Of a stretch of 64,000 nt of DNA, positions 17,295 to 24,826 are shown one piece after another (positions within the stretch are counted from its first letter, which is position 1; each line of letters begins with the position of its first letter). Source of the stretch: Candidatus Faecicola pullistercoris (GTDB lineage: Bacteria; Bacillota; Clostridia; Christensenellales; CAG-917); NCBI GenBank assembly GCA_018714105.1, contig DVNW01000003.1:38321-102320 (forward strand), written 5' to 3'. Below the pieces are notes generated by a model. It worked only from the letters and a program-made list of their open reading frames with translations. It was not told the origin of the DNA and did no database searches. Both the position numbers and the translations under genes were made by a program.

Positions 17295-18236
17295 ATGGTT
17301 AAAGCAGTAATTCTCGACGGGCATACAGTGAAGGGCGAGGACCTGAACTTCGACGCGATAAGGTGGCTTGTTGACCTTACGGAATACGACAATACCTCAA
17401 AAGAACAGGTAATCGGCCGTGTAAAAGGGGCTGAGATTGTGTTTACCAACAAGGTGATTATAGATAAAGAGGTTATGGACGCCTGTCCCGAGCTCAGGTT
17501 TGTCGCGGTTTTCGCCACGGGCTATAACGTCGTGGATGTTAATTATGCCAAAGAAAAGGGCATAACGGTCAGCAACGTACCCGCTTACAGCACGGACAGC
17601 GTCGTGCAGATGACTTTTGCGCTTATTTTGGAACTTGCGGTGCGCGTCAGCGTACACGCCAAAGCCGTTGCCGACGGGGAATGGAAAAGCTGTCCTTATT
17701 TCTGCTTCTGGAAAACGCCGCTTACCGAACTCAGCGGAAAAACCCTGGGCATAATAGGTTACGGCAGCATCGGCAAAGCCGTGGAAAAAGTAGCAAAAGC
17801 ATTTAATATGAATGTGCTTGTACACAACCGCACGCCATTTGCGGGAAGCGTGGAACTCGAATATCTGCTGGAAAATTCGGATATAGTCAGTCTGCATTGT
17901 CCGCTTACGGCCAAAAACGCGAAAATGATAAACGGCGACGCTTTGGCTAAAATGAAAAAAACGGCTTTTCTGATAAATACGGCACGAGGCCCTCTTGTGG
18001 ACGAACAGGCGTTGTATCAGGCCCTTAAAAACAAGGATATTGCGGGAGCCGCTCTGGACGTCATCGAAAAAGAGCCCATGGCGGCGGACAACAGGCTTGC
18101 CGAGCTTGACAACTGCGTCATTACGCCGCATATAGCATGGGCCACCAAAGAGGCGAGATCGAGGCTGATAGAGATAAGCGTCCGAAATTTGAAGGGCTAC
18201 CTTGACGGAAAGCCGATAAATACGGTAACCGGCTGA
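17295..18236 (+). CDS. D-2-hydroxyacid dehydrogenase (hydroxypyruvate reductase-like)
   Basis: 313 residues, NAD(P)-dependent reductase of 2-oxoacids in the D-isomer dehydrogenase family. The Rossmann motif GIIGYGSIGKAVEKVAKAF is at about 152-170. Catalytic residues are all present: Arg in NTARGPLVDEQAL (about 230), Glu in EKEPM (about 259) and His in PHIAWATKEAR (about 277). The family ranges over glycerate/hydroxypyruvate, phosphoglycerate and lactate dehydrogenases; the length and the lack of an ACT domain favour a hydroxypyruvate/glyoxylate-type enzyme. Serine-, glycolaldehyde- or glycerate-level products of the adjacent transketolase/aldolase genes would be fitting substrates, but this is inferred from position. 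Confidence 0.88.
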   Translation: MVKAVILDGHTVKGEDLNFDAIRWLVDLTEYDNTSKEQVIGRVKGAEIVFTNKVIIDKEVMDACPELRFVAVFATGYNVVDVNYAKEKGITVSNVPAYSTDSVVQMTFALILELAVRVSVHAKAVADGEWKSCPYFCFWKTPLTELSGKTLGIIGYGSIGKAVEKVAKAFNMNVLVHNRTPFAGSVELEYLLENSDIVSLHCPLTAKNAKMINGDALAKMKKTAFLINTARGPLVDEQALYQALKNKDIAGAALDVIEKEPMAADNRLAELDNCVITPHIAWATKEARSRLIEISVRNLKGYLDGKPINTVTG

Positions 18237-18242
18237 AACCCA

Positions 18243-18268
18243 AATCCCCGCGCGGGGATTTTTATTTT
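18243..18268 (+). terminator. Terminator after the hydroxyacid dehydrogenase
   Basis: AATCCCC and GGGGATT pair around a GCGC loop, followed by TTTATTTT. Confidence 0.85.
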
Positions 18269-18311
18269 GAAAAAAGGAATGGTTTTAGGATTATAGCGCA
18301 TAATAACGCCG

Positions 18312-18758
18312 ATGAATAAAACCGCAGTTTTATATTTAATACTGTTCGCGGCGGTCGCGACGGCGTTCGCGATTCCGGCGGAAGGAGAAAGGGCAATGGC
18401 TATTACCGTGGATTTCGAAACGGTCGGAGACGGATACGTCAGGCTGTTCGAAGAAAGGATTTTATCCGAAAAAGTCGTATCTGGAAAAAGCGCGGAGGAA
18501 ATAGAAGATATTGCCCGAAAGCTTAAAGTAAGCCCGCGAAAGGCAAAATGCCTGATGTGTCTGCGCGCGGCCGTTATGGACGGCGGAGGGGAAATAACCC
18601 TTGAAGAGCTTGCGCGAAAGAGCGACGCCGAACTTACAGGGATATTTGTTTCTTATTATAAGGAAAAGGCCAAAACCATGTCGCGGCAGCAGAAAAAAGC
18701 AGTGGGCGAGGAGTTCAGGCGGCTGAAAAGGGAAGAGCCTATAAAAATCAAACTGTGA
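18312..18758 (+). CDS. Small hypothetical protein, start uncertain
   Basis: 148 residues from ATG 18312, which would give a signal-peptide-like N-terminus (LYLILFAAVATAFAIPAEG) but lacks a ribosome site. An in-frame ATG at 18396 has a strong AAGGAG eight bases upstream and gives a 120-residue soluble, charged, helical protein instead. In both versions residues around KSAEEIEDIARKLKVSPRKA look like a helix-turn-helix-type segment. No family recognised. Its position between two terminators makes it a single-gene unit. Which start is used decides whether it is exported. Confidence 0.5.
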   Translation: MNKTAVLYLILFAAVATAFAIPAEGERAMAITVDFETVGDGYVRLFEERILSEKVVSGKSAEEIEDIARKLKVSPRKAKCLMCLRAAVMDGGGEITLEELARKSDAELTGIFVSYYKEKAKTMSRQQKKAVGEEFRRLKREEPIKIKL

Positions 18759-18802
18759 TTTTACAGCTGCAAAACGCGGCATAAAATACCGTTTATGCAA
18801 TA

Positions 18803-18836
18803 AAAAAGCGGCGCCGAAGCGCCGCTTTTTATTATT
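18803..18836. terminator. Bidirectional terminator between convergent groups
   Basis: AAAAAGCGGCGC and GCGCCGCTTTTT form a 12-bp stem with a CGAA loop and poly-A/poly-T flanks, serving both the small plus-strand gene and the minus-strand aldolase. Confidence 0.92.
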
Positions 18837-18839
18837 TTT

Positions 18840-19484
18840 TTATTTGGTACGAATGGTTTTAATAAACAGAGAGTAAAGAAGTTCGTCCGAAAATTCCTTC
18901 GCGCCGGTTTTTTCCAGCACGGTTTTGACGATATATTCGCGGCAGCCTTCTTCCAGAACGCGGATTGCCTCGAATGCGTCTTCCACCGTGGCTCCGCAGG
19001 CGAACACGCCGTGGTTGGCAAGGAAACAGCCGTTACGGTCTTTCAGGGCTTCGAGAGTGTTGGCCGTGATTTTTTTGGTGCCGGGAAGGCCGTATTTGGC
19101 GCATCTGGCTTCGCCGCCTATATATTTTGCCATTCTGTCGTTCATTACGGGAAGGGATTTCCTCGTGGAGGCAAAGATACTGCACTGAGTGGGGTGGCTG
19201 TGAAGCACTACGTTTATTTCGGGTCTGTCGCGGAGTATGGCGGCGTGGATTTTTCTTTCGCTGGTGGGTTTTTTGGGGCCCGTCCATTCGAGGGTGTTTA
19301 TGTCCACTATAGCCATGTCTTCGGGCGTCAGGGTGATATAATCCAGTCCGCTGGGAGTTACCAGCATGCGGTTTTCGTCGAGGCGTATGGAGATATTGCC
19401 CCAGGTTCCCTGAACGAGGTTTTCTTTAAGCATATCGACGCCGGCCTGTTTTACGGCACAGCGCAGTTCGTATTCGTTAGCCAT
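18840..19484 (-). CDS. Class II aldolase (fuculose-phosphate aldolase-like), intact active site
   Basis: 214 residues, zinc-dependent class II aldolase/adducin fold. Substrate loop GTWGNISIR (about 27-35), the Glu in KKPTSERKIH (about 76), the two zinc His in VVLHSHPTQ (about 94 and 96) and the third in FLANHGVF (about 155) are all present, so catalysis is expected. Members cleave short-chain sugar or polyol phosphates such as fuculose-1-P, rhamnulose-1-P and ribulose-phosphates. Ribosome site AAGGAGG. It is the last gene of the TetR-headed operon and lies downstream of a degenerate paralogue and of an FGGY kinase whose product it could cleave. Confidence 0.9.
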   Translation of the reverse strand: MANEYELRCAVKQAGVDMLKENLVQGTWGNISIRLDENRMLVTPSGLDYITLTPEDMAIVDINTLEWTGPKKPTSERKIHAAILRDRPEINVVLHSHPTQCSIFASTRKSLPVMNDRMAKYIGGEARCAKYGLPGTKKITANTLEALKDRNGCFLANHGVFACGATVEDAFEAIRVLEEGCREYIVKTVLEKTGAKEFSDELLYSLFIKTIRTK

Positions 19485-19494
19485 AAGTCCCTCC

Positions 19495-20145
19495 TTAATT
19501 GTGTTCTTCGTTCATTTTGGCCGCCTGGTTGGCTTTGCTGTACTTCTTCTTGTAGATGAAGCGTTGCAGATTGGCGTCCAGAAATCCGAGTGATACGCAG
19601 CCGCCTATTATCGTCCCTTCTATAAAGGTCTTGGCGGCTTTTTCGAGAACGAGACAGGCGGTATAGGCTTCGTCGAGAGTCCTTCCGCTGCTGAGCATTC
19701 CCTTGTTTCTGACCAGGCAGGCGTTACGTCCTTTAATGGCTTTGAGCACGTATTCGCACGTAAGGTCCTGCGCCGTTTTGATATTCGCGCCCACAATCTG
19801 CGACATATCGTCGAGAACGGGAGGAATGGTAACGCCCTCGTTTGCGCAGACGCAGGCGTTGACGGGCTGAGTATGCATAATGGCACCCGTTTCGGGCTGA
19901 GCCTTATAGATACCGGTATGTACGGCTATTTCGGCCTTTTCCTTTTCGGAGACGTTTGCCGACCCGAAGAAGGATACGTTTATGATGTCGGCTTCGGTCA
20001 GATTTGCCAGATCCGCGCCGTGCCTGGTGATATACATTGCGCTTTCGCCTTCTTTTACGCTAACGGTGCCGTTTTCGCCCACGAGGTTTTCGTCGGAGAG
20101 TTTTTTAGCGTATTCTATAATGGCCGCAACAAGAGTTTTGTTCAT
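19495..20145 (-). CDS. Class II aldolase-fold paralogue lacking metal ligands
   Basis: 216 residues. The start ATG at 20145 has AAGGAG about nine bases upstream (inside the kinase gene's end) and lies one base after the kinase stop. It follows the class II aldolase pattern (GENGTVSVKEGESAMYITRHG, EKEKAEIAVHTGIYKA, IMHTQPVNA, ACLVRNKGML). The HxH zinc pair reads H-T-Q and the third zinc His in the 'ANHG' position reads Lys (RNKG), while the Glu is kept. Zinc-dependent cleavage is therefore doubtful. It may be a partner subunit of the next, intact aldolase or have adopted another reaction. Seen: the substitutions. Inferred: their consequence. Confidence 0.8.
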   Translation of the reverse strand: MNKTLVAAIIEYAKKLSDENLVGENGTVSVKEGESAMYITRHGADLANLTEADIINVSFFGSANVSEKEKAEIAVHTGIYKAQPETGAIMHTQPVNACVCANEGVTIPPVLDDMSQIVGANIKTAQDLTCEYVLKAIKGRNACLVRNKGMLSSGRTLDEAYTACLVLEKAAKTFIEGTIIGGCVSLGFLDANLQRFIYKKKYSKANQAAKMNEEHN

Positions 20146-20146
20146 T

Positions 20147-21676
20147 TTAAAGTTCTCCTTCAAATCGTTTGGAATTGGCGGCTTTGTAAGTCGACGCCAG
20201 ATTTTTGTAGATTGCCTTATAGGTTTTGAACAGAGGATTGTAGATATCGGCGTTACGCGCGTTGGGGGTATACGTTTTGGTGATTTTCACGAAGTCCCTG
20301 GCGTCTGAAAAGCTTTTGAGTTCGCCGAGGCCTATGAGAGCGATAATCGCGCAACCCAAAGCGCCTGCGTTTCTGGGGTTGTCGACTATGGAAAACTCGG
20401 TGTTGGTAATATCGGCTATAATCTGCATCCAGGCGTTGTCTAGCGCGCCGCCGCCGATAATACGGAAGCTTTTACAGCTGAAACCGTAATCCTTTTTAAA
20501 GTTTTCGAGAATCCATCTGAGGTTATAAGCTACGCCTTCGTAAACGGCGCGCATCAGATGTTCTCTGGTATGAGTCGGGTTGATGTTGAACAGGGTGGCT
20601 CTAGTGGTGGTGGAGCTTACGGGACAGCGTTCGCCCATCATCCACGGCGTGCAGATGAGGTAGTCGCTTCCGGGGGCGATGGTATTGATGACTTCGTCCA
20701 TATAAGCGTAAATACCTTCGCCTTTTTCCTGTTGTTCGGTTTTGAAGAACTGGTCGCACAGCCATTGAATGTTGCTTCCCGCGGCTTCGGTTATGCCCGC
20801 GATAAGGTTCATTTCGGGGTCCGCGCTCTGTATAGCGGCCGCGCCGTGTTTAAAGGCCGTGGCCGTTTTGGAAGTTGCCGCCACCCATGCCGAGGTGCCG
20901 AGGTAAATGTGAATATCGCCGTCGCCGTTCATTCCGCTTCCTATCGCCGCCGACTGAACGTCGTCGCATCCGCCGAATACCGGAATGCCTTCGACAAGGC
21001 CCATTTCTTTGGCCGCTTCTTCGGTAAGACCGCCTACGTTGTCCGTGCTTTTTACGAGAGGGGGAAGTTTATTCATATCTAGCCCCGTAAGACGCAGCAC
21101 GCTGAGCCACGTCTTCTTTTTGAGGTCGAGGCCGTAAGACGAAGCGCCGGACAGTTCGAATACCATGCGTCCCGTGCAACGGTATTTGAGATAGCCGTTA
21201 ACGTCGAGTATGTATTTGGTATGATTGTAAATGTCGGGCCGCTCTTCTTTGAGCCAGATTATTTTTGCGATGCAGTCCTTACCCATTATAGGCGTGCCCG
21301 CAACCAGGGTAAACAGTTTTTTGCCGCCCAGTTTTTTCATGATTGACTGAGCCTGTTTTTCTGCGCGCGCGTCTACCCACGTAATATTGTTGTAAAGGCA
21401 GTTGCCTTTTTCGTCCATGGGTATTACGCCCTGTGCCTGCGTGGAAAATATTATGCCGCCTATATCCTCGGGAGAAATACCCTGAGAAGATATTATGTCG
21501 CGCGTGGACTGACAAACGGCTTTCCAGTAGTCTTCGGGATCCTGTTCCACCCAGGCGGGGTAGGGATAATACGTGGGATAAGGCGCGACCTTGGTGGCTA
21601 TGATTTTACCGTCATAGCTCACCAGAACGGCCTTGTCCGAACTTGTACCTATATCGTGTGCAAGTATGTATTTCAT
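20147..21676 (-). CDS. FGGY-family carbohydrate kinase (xylulokinase-like)
   Basis: 509 residues, ATP-dependent kinase of ketoses or polyols. N-terminal phosphate-binding strand AHDIGTSSDKAVLV (residues 5-18), WVEQDPEDYWKAV, FSTQAQGVIPMDEKGNCLYN, the catalytic Asp region VFGGCDDVQSAAIGSGM (about 245) and the C-terminal ATP site RIIGGGALDNAWMQIIADI (about 415). The length fits xylulokinase, erythritol- and apulose-type kinases; sequence alone does not choose. GTAAGAGG ribosome site. Lies between aminotransferase and aldolase genes, so its phosphorylated product is probably the aldolase or transketolase substrate. Confidence 0.9.
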   Translation of the reverse strand: MKYILAHDIGTSSDKAVLVSYDGKIIATKVAPYPTYYPYPAWVEQDPEDYWKAVCQSTRDIISSQGISPEDIGGIIFSTQAQGVIPMDEKGNCLYNNITWVDARAEKQAQSIMKKLGGKKLFTLVAGTPIMGKDCIAKIIWLKEERPDIYNHTKYILDVNGYLKYRCTGRMVFELSGASSYGLDLKKKTWLSVLRLTGLDMNKLPPLVKSTDNVGGLTEEAAKEMGLVEGIPVFGGCDDVQSAAIGSGMNGDGDIHIYLGTSAWVAATSKTATAFKHGAAAIQSADPEMNLIAGITEAAGSNIQWLCDQFFKTEQQEKGEGIYAYMDEVINTIAPGSDYLICTPWMMGERCPVSSTTTRATLFNINPTHTREHLMRAVYEGVAYNLRWILENFKKDYGFSCKSFRIIGGGALDNAWMQIIADITNTEFSIVDNPRNAGALGCAIIALIGLGELKSFSDARDFVKITKTYTPNARNADIYNPLFKTYKAIYKNLASTYKAANSKRFEGEL

Positions 21677-21700
21677 AATTTACCTCTTACGCAAGGGGAT

Positions 21701-23197
21701 TTATTTGTCGAGAGGACGTTTGCACTCTTCTACGGTGGCGAAGACTTTTTCGAATCTGTCGAGAGCCGCGTCTACGACTTCGTCGGTATCCGCCATAGAG
21801 GTGTACAGCCTGCTGCCGGCAAGAGTGATGATTCCGTTTGCCGCATACGCCGCGCCCATCTGTTCCATAGCCGTCTTTCTTCTCATCATTTCGTCCTTGT
21901 TTTTGAGCATGGGAATTACGGATTTAAGCAGGTTCATGCTGGAATAGTCGTAACTCATTGCGCCCGTGCATTCGAGGTGAACGATAGAACCCTGGTTGTA
22001 AGCCACGAAAGGCAGACCGTATTTGGCAATCAGCGCTTTGAGACCGGCGGTGATTCTGTCGCCGGCCTGACCGGCCTTTTCGCAAGCGTTGGTTTCGGCT
22101 ATTGCCTGTATGCAGCAGTATCCTGCGAAAGCGGACAGGGGGTTGGCCGCGAGAGTGCCGCCTACGTAAGCTCTCTTCATCATGGTGCCTACGCCGGCCG
22201 CCATGCATTTTACGAGGTCGGCTCTGCCGCCTACGCCGCCGGCTGCGGGATATCCGCCCGCGATAACTTTACCGAATATGGTAAGGTCGGGTTTTACGTT
22301 GAAGTAGCCCTGAGCGCCGCCCAGACCTACGCGGAAGCCCGTAACGACTTCGTCGAAGATGAACAGCGCGCCGTATTTGTCGCAAAGTTCCCTTACGCCT
22401 TTGTTGTAATCGAAATCGACGGGACGGGTGCCGCTTTCGGGACCTACGGGTTCAACTATAACGGCCGCGGTGCCGCCTTTAAGTTTGTTGCGTCTGAGCA
22501 TCGCTTCGAGCATGTTAAGATCGTTGGGTCTTACTTCGTCGGTAGTGCCGTAGCAGCCCTTGGGTATGCCGTGAGATTCGAGGAAGCTGCGGCTTCCGGG
22601 GATTTTCAGGCCGTAAACCATCTGATCGCTCCAACCGTGGTAAGCTCCGCCGATTTTGATGATTCTCTTTTTCTTGGTAGCGCAGCGGGCTATTCTGATA
22701 GCGGCCATTACGGATTCGGTACCCGAACCGAGCATCCTGAACATTTCTACGTTGGGCATGTGCTTGTTGATTTCTTTGGCAAGCAGCAGTTCGGCTTCGT
22801 GGAAAAGACCGGTAACGGGGCCGCATTCTTTGACAAGCGCCATTACTTTTTCCTGAACGGGCTTGTAATTGCTGCCGAGTACGGTGGGACCGCCGGCCTG
22901 TAAAAAGTCAAAGTATTTGTTTCCGTCGATGTCGTATAAGTATGCGCCTTCCGCCTTAACCATGCAGAGGGGGAAGGGATAGTTGAACGCCAGGTTGTGC
23001 TGAACGCCGCCGGGGATATAGTTTTTGGCCTCGGTGGTAATAGCCTTGGATTTGGCGCACTTGGTTTCGTAGTGTTCGAGAACGTCTTTCAGCGCCTGGT
23101 CCGATATGCACCATATAGGCTTGCTGGTTAATTCTTTCAGTTCCTTGTAAATTTCGGATGCGGGTTGCCATTTGCTGATTGCGTATCCGTTGCTCAT
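21701..23197 (-). CDS. Second class III (GSA-like) PLP aminotransferase
   Basis: 498 residues; about 70 longer than usual for the glutamate-1-semialdehyde branch because of an N-terminal extension (about 1-55). Shows YIPGGVQHNLAFNYPFPLCM, AYLYDIDGNKYFDFLQAGGP, the PLP loop GSGTESVMAAIRIARCATKK, GAYHGWSD, IFDEVVTGFRVGLGGAQGY and the Schiff-base Lys in TIFGKVIAGGYPAAGGVGG (about 310). Distinct from the 426-residue aminotransferase of the plus-strand group, so the locus carries two different transaminases or aminomutases. Strong GGAGG ribosome site; first metabolic gene after the TetR regulator. Confidence 0.87.
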   Translation of the reverse strand: MSNGYAISKWQPASEIYKELKELTSKPIWCISDQALKDVLEHYETKCAKSKAITTEAKNYIPGGVQHNLAFNYPFPLCMVKAEGAYLYDIDGNKYFDFLQAGGPTVLGSNYKPVQEKVMALVKECGPVTGLFHEAELLLAKEINKHMPNVEMFRMLGSGTESVMAAIRIARCATKKKRIIKIGGAYHGWSDQMVYGLKIPGSRSFLESHGIPKGCYGTTDEVRPNDLNMLEAMLRRNKLKGGTAAVIVEPVGPESGTRPVDFDYNKGVRELCDKYGALFIFDEVVTGFRVGLGGAQGYFNVKPDLTIFGKVIAGGYPAAGGVGGRADLVKCMAAGVGTMMKRAYVGGTLAANPLSAFAGYCCIQAIAETNACEKAGQAGDRITAGLKALIAKYGLPFVAYNQGSIVHLECTGAMSYDYSSMNLLKSVIPMLKNKDEMMRRKTAMEQMGAAYAANGIITLAGSRLYTSMADTDEVVDAALDRFEKVFATVEECKRPLDK

Positions 23198-23209
23198 TTT
23201 TCTGACCTC

Positions 23210-23788
23210 CTAATAATTCTTTAAAAAAGTTATGAATTTGTTTATGCTTTCTTTTATCTCAAAGTCGGACGAAAAGTCCTCCTTATAAATAAACTTCTGA
23301 AATATCAGCCCGTAGTAGACGCCCATGAGAATGGCCGACAGCTCTTTCGGCGAAAACTGTTCGGAAAGCCCTTTGAACCCCGACCTTTCGGTAATGGACT
23401 TTTGCAGGTACAGATCGATTTCCTTGAAGGAATTGTCTTTTTTGCTGAGAATGCCGCGCATAAGCAGTTCGCCCGTAAGGTAAGGATAGGGGAAGGTGTC
23501 GTCCACCAGGCGGAACAGCATCGACCGCAAAGGAAATCCTTTGTCCGACGCGACCGCGGCTTCGAGCATATCGTTTATTTCCTGCGAGGCGATTTCTTCA
23601 AGCAGCTCGTCAACCGAGCCGAAATGGTTGAAAAAGGTTGACCGCGAGACGTCGGCGTGTTCGCTTATTTCGTCTATGGTGGTTTTATCAATACCCTTTT
23701 GTTCGAACAGAGTTTTTGCGCTGTGCAAAATAGCTTTGTGGGTATTGTTCTTTTTTCTTAACCGTCTTGATTGCTGTTGATTTTCCAT
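23210..23788 (-). CDS. TetR/AcrR-family transcriptional regulator
   Basis: 192 residues. The N-terminal DNA-binding domain carries the TetR signature: AKTLFEQKGIDKTTIDEISE and HADVSRSTFFNHFGSVDELL (about 24-65). The C-terminal ligand domain is helical with PYPYLTGELLMRGILSKK and no recognisable subfamily. It is the promoter-proximal gene of the aminotransferase-kinase-aldolase operon, 12 bases before the aminotransferase, and inverted repeats lie between its promoter and start, so autoregulation and induction by a pathway ligand are likely. Confidence 0.9.
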   Translation of the reverse strand: MENQQQSRRLRKKNNTHKAILHSAKTLFEQKGIDKTTIDEISEHADVSRSTFFNHFGSVDELLEEIASQEINDMLEAAVASDKGFPLRSMLFRLVDDTFPYPYLTGELLMRGILSKKDNSFKEIDLYLQKSITERSGFKGLSEQFSPKELSAILMGVYYGLIFQKFIYKEDFSSDFEIKESINKFITFLKNY

Positions 23789-23810
23789 CAGCCGTCGCCA
23801 CCCTTTATTA

Positions 23811-23873
23811 ACGTTTTTAAACGTCAGTTTAAGTACTGTTTAAATTTTACCATACGAAAGAGCAAAAAGTAAA
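23811..23873 (-). promoter_or_regulatory. TetR operon promoter with overlapping inverted repeats
   Basis: Minus-strand -35 TTTACT (23868-23873) and -10 TAAAAT (23844-23849), spacer 18. Just downstream are TTTAAAC (23816-23822) with GTTTAAA (23838-23844), a perfect 7-bp inverted repeat, and ACGTTT-TT-AAACGT (23811-23824), a second one. The inner arm abuts the -10, the place a TetR repressor would block. Confidence 0.55.
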
Positions 23874-23879
23874 GCAAAT

Positions 23880-24250
23880 TAAAAAAATAATTGTACTGAG
23901 GTGCAATTTTATACGAAAATACAAAAATGACCTCGGCGGCCGCCGGCAAAAGGATTCGGCCGTGCGGCAAAGCGCAAAAGGCCTAATACGGGCGGCGGAA
24001 CGCTACCGAGCGCAGGCTGCCGAAAAGCTGCGACCGAGAATAAATTGTCGGAAACCGCTGTTAAAAGCGGGAATTTAGCTTTTAAACCTCGCATTTGCTT
24101 TAAATAAAAAGTTTTGCCGTTTCGGCGAAAATGCAGCGGCAAAGGCGCATAATCCTTTCCGTAAAGTCCTTCGTCGGCTCTTTTTGCGCTGAAAAACGGG
24201 CCGCCGTCAGGAATGCGCGGAGCTTTTCTTTTATATATATACTATCGATT
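23880..24250. other. Intergenic stretch without recognisable gene
   Basis: About 370 bases between the TetR promoter and the greA promoter. Short frames only, no ribosome sites, no tRNA-like cloverleaf or known riboswitch core. Several small G+C-rich palindromes such as GGCCGCCGGC are present. I see nothing assignable. Confidence 0.5.
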
Positions 24251-24255
24251 ATTTG

Positions 24256-24284
24256 TTGACATATCGCGATTTTGCGGTTATAAT
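24256..24284 (+). promoter_or_regulatory. Sigma-A promoter of greA-lysS
   Basis: TTGACA (24256-24261) and TATAAT (24279-24284), spacer 17: a consensus promoter. Confidence 0.85.
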
Positions 24285-24294
24285 CAAATACATT

Positions 24295-24320
24295 ATACGG
24301 GTTTTTATCCGTATTATTTT
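24295..24320 (+). promoter_or_regulatory. 5' leader hairpin before greA
   Basis: ATACGG (24295-24300) pairs with CCGTAT (24309-24314), followed by TATTTTTA and directly by the AAGGAG ribosome site. It would sit at the very 5' end of the transcript; an attenuator or mRNA-stabilising stem are both possible. Confidence 0.35.
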
Positions 24321-24335
24321 TAAGGAGCTTTAATA

Positions 24336-24809
24336 ATGGAAAAAATTTATTTGACCAAAAAAGGTTACGACGAACTTAAAGAGCGTTACGATTATCTGTG
24401 CGGACAGGGCAGAGCCGAAATGGCCGAAAAAATCAAAGTCGCGCGCGAATTCGGCGACCTCAGCGAGAATGCCGAGTACGATATCGCCAAAAACGAACAG
24501 GCCTTTATGGAAAAAGAAATTAAGGAAATCGACGACAAGCTCGCAAACGCAATCATCATAGACGAAAGCGAACTCGACAACAAAACCGTAAGCATCGGAA
24601 GCACGGTTAAAGTTCTGGACGTCGAGCTCGACACGAAGGAAGAGTATAAAATCGTAGGTTCCAGCGAAGCCGAGATAGCCGAAAACAAAATCAGCAACGA
24701 ATCGCCCCTCGGCAAAGCGCTTATCGGTAAAAAGAAAAACGCCGTAGTCGACGTGGAAACTCCCGACGGCATCGTTAAATACAAAATACTTTCTATCAGC
24801 GTAGACTGA
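24336..24809 (+). CDS. greA: Transcription elongation factor GreA
   Basis: 157 residues, standard length. Binds the RNA polymerase secondary channel and stimulates cleavage of backtracked RNA. The N-terminal coiled coil contains the catalytic acidic tip as [20 protein letters not shown] (about 41-60), and the C-terminal FKBP-like domain shows [20 protein letters not shown] and [14 protein letters not shown]. Strong AAGGAG site. Cotranscribed with lysS 17 bases downstream, an arrangement common in Firmicutes. Confidence 0.97.
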   Translation: MEKIYLTKKGYDELKERYDYLCGQGRAEMAEKIKVAREFGDLSENAEYDIAKNEQAFMEKEIKEIDDKLANAIIIDESELDNKTVSIGSTVKVLDVELDTKEEYKIVGSSEAEIAENKISNESPLGKALIGKKKNAVVDVETPDGIVKYKILSISVD

Positions 24810-24826
24810 TTTTTCGGGTAAAACTT

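Noticed and set aside
13897..21676. Sulfo-transketolase or apiose pathway as a complete explanation
   Set aside because: Shared parts (split transketolase, kinase) are present, but the sugar isomerases and sulfonate exporter are not. The two aminotransferases and SCP2 proteins are not accounted for.
24256..24335. T-box or lysine riboswitch before greA-lysS
   Set aside because: The leader is only about 45 bases and has no T-box core or lysine-riboswitch features; only a small hairpin is present.
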